A stretch of DNA of 34,287 nucleotides from an uncultured beta proteobacterium (GTDB lineage Bacteria; Pseudomonadota; Gammaproteobacteria; Burkholderiales; Burkholderiaceae_C), in the NCBI GenBank assembly GCA_903896425.1, contig CAITXW010000496.1, positions 1 to 34,287 of the forward strand, written 5' to 3'. The notes below the pieces were generated by a model. It was not told the origin of the DNA. It did no database searches and saw only the letters and a list, made by a program, of their open reading frames with translations. Below are positions 34,098-34,287 of this stretch, piece after piece. Both the position numbers and the translations under genes were made by a program. Position 1 is the first letter of the stretch. Each line of letters opens with the position of its first letter.

Positions 34098-34287
34098 ATG
34101 GGTAATACTTGCGACCTCAAGAAGGAAGGTCATATGTCAAGGCATTTGGACAACTTGAAAAGACTCTGGAAGAAGCTGCAAGCTCGCTACGGAAGCGACG
34201 ATCCATTGGTGCTTGAAGTGCAGCGCGAGATCGAGGTGATCGAAGCCAGGACCAAACAGGGTTCGGTGCCGTATGGCGAGTTCATCC
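34098..34287 (+). CDS. Hypothetical protein, 5' part only (cut by the right edge)
   Basis: An open frame starting MGNTCDLKKEGH and continuing MSRHLDNLKRLWKKLQARYG...LVLEVQREIEVIEARTKQ to the window end. Two in-frame starts have ribosome sites: ATG at 34098 (GGGAGA) and ATG at 34134 (AAGGAAGGT). The visible part is charged and helical. I do not recognise the family and give no function. Confidence 0.6.
   Translation, partial: MGNTCDLKKEGHMSRHLDNLKRLWKKLQARYGSDDPLVLEVQREIEVIEARTKQGSVPYGEFI

Overview
The window looks like chromosomal DNA from a GC-rich betaproteobacterium, most probably order Burkholderiales and perhaps Comamonadaceae. This is inferred from the trxA-rho-rpmE2 order, the pstSCAB-phoU-phoB-phoR order in one direction, the AddAB-type recombination nuclease and the codon usage; no 16S gene or search result backs it. 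No rRNA, tRNA, CRISPR array, insertion sequence or prophage was seen. There are 33 supported protein genes, two of them cut by the window edges.

Region 1 (1-5.6 kb, minus strand) is a compact catabolic run. In transcription order it holds an enoyl-CoA hydratase/isomerase family protein, formate-tetrahydrofolate ligase (fhs), a thiamine-diphosphate 2-oxo acid dehydrogenase E1 alpha/beta pair of the acetoin/pyruvate dehydrogenase type, and TRAP transporter subunits DctQ and DctM (DctM runs off the left edge). A periplasmic branched-chain-amino-acid-type binding protein is transcribed divergently (5.7-6.9 kb).

Region 2 (6.9-15 kb, minus strand) has a small orphan winged-helix protein, a TIGR03862-type flavoprotein, a CcdB toxin whose antitoxin appears to join a Phd/YefM N-terminus to a CcdA C-terminus, and the AddA/AddB helicase-nuclease pair.

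Region 3 (15-19.2 kb, plus strand) is housekeeping: thioredoxin, an 84-bp palindromic repeat, rho, type B L31 with a clear terminator, and an ArnT/GT39-like membrane glycosyltransferase.

Region 4 (19-34 kb) is a phosphate-starvation island. The pstSCAB-phoU-phoB-phoR operon reads leftward. Divergent from it are ppk2 (polyphosphate kinase 2), a fasciclin-domain lipoprotein and ppx (exopolyphosphatase), then a histone H1-like Lys/Ala-rich protein. Reading leftward from the right end are phoA (alkaline phosphatase), a periplasmic CxxC protein, an ABC ATPase and an FtsX/MacB-like permease, with every junction overlapping by 1-4 nt. I found Pho boxes of the same geometry (7-4-7 direct repeat, then 10 bp, then a -10-like hexamer) ahead of pstS, ppk2, the fasciclin gene and phoA. 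This implies that PhoB coordinates phosphate uptake, polyphosphate metabolism, phosphatase secretion and an unexplained ABC transporter. The permease carries a His/Asp-rich periplasmic loop, which suggests metal (zinc) handling linked to the zinc enzyme alkaline phosphatase. That is the most interesting candidate system here, together with the hybrid Phd-CcdA/CcdB module.
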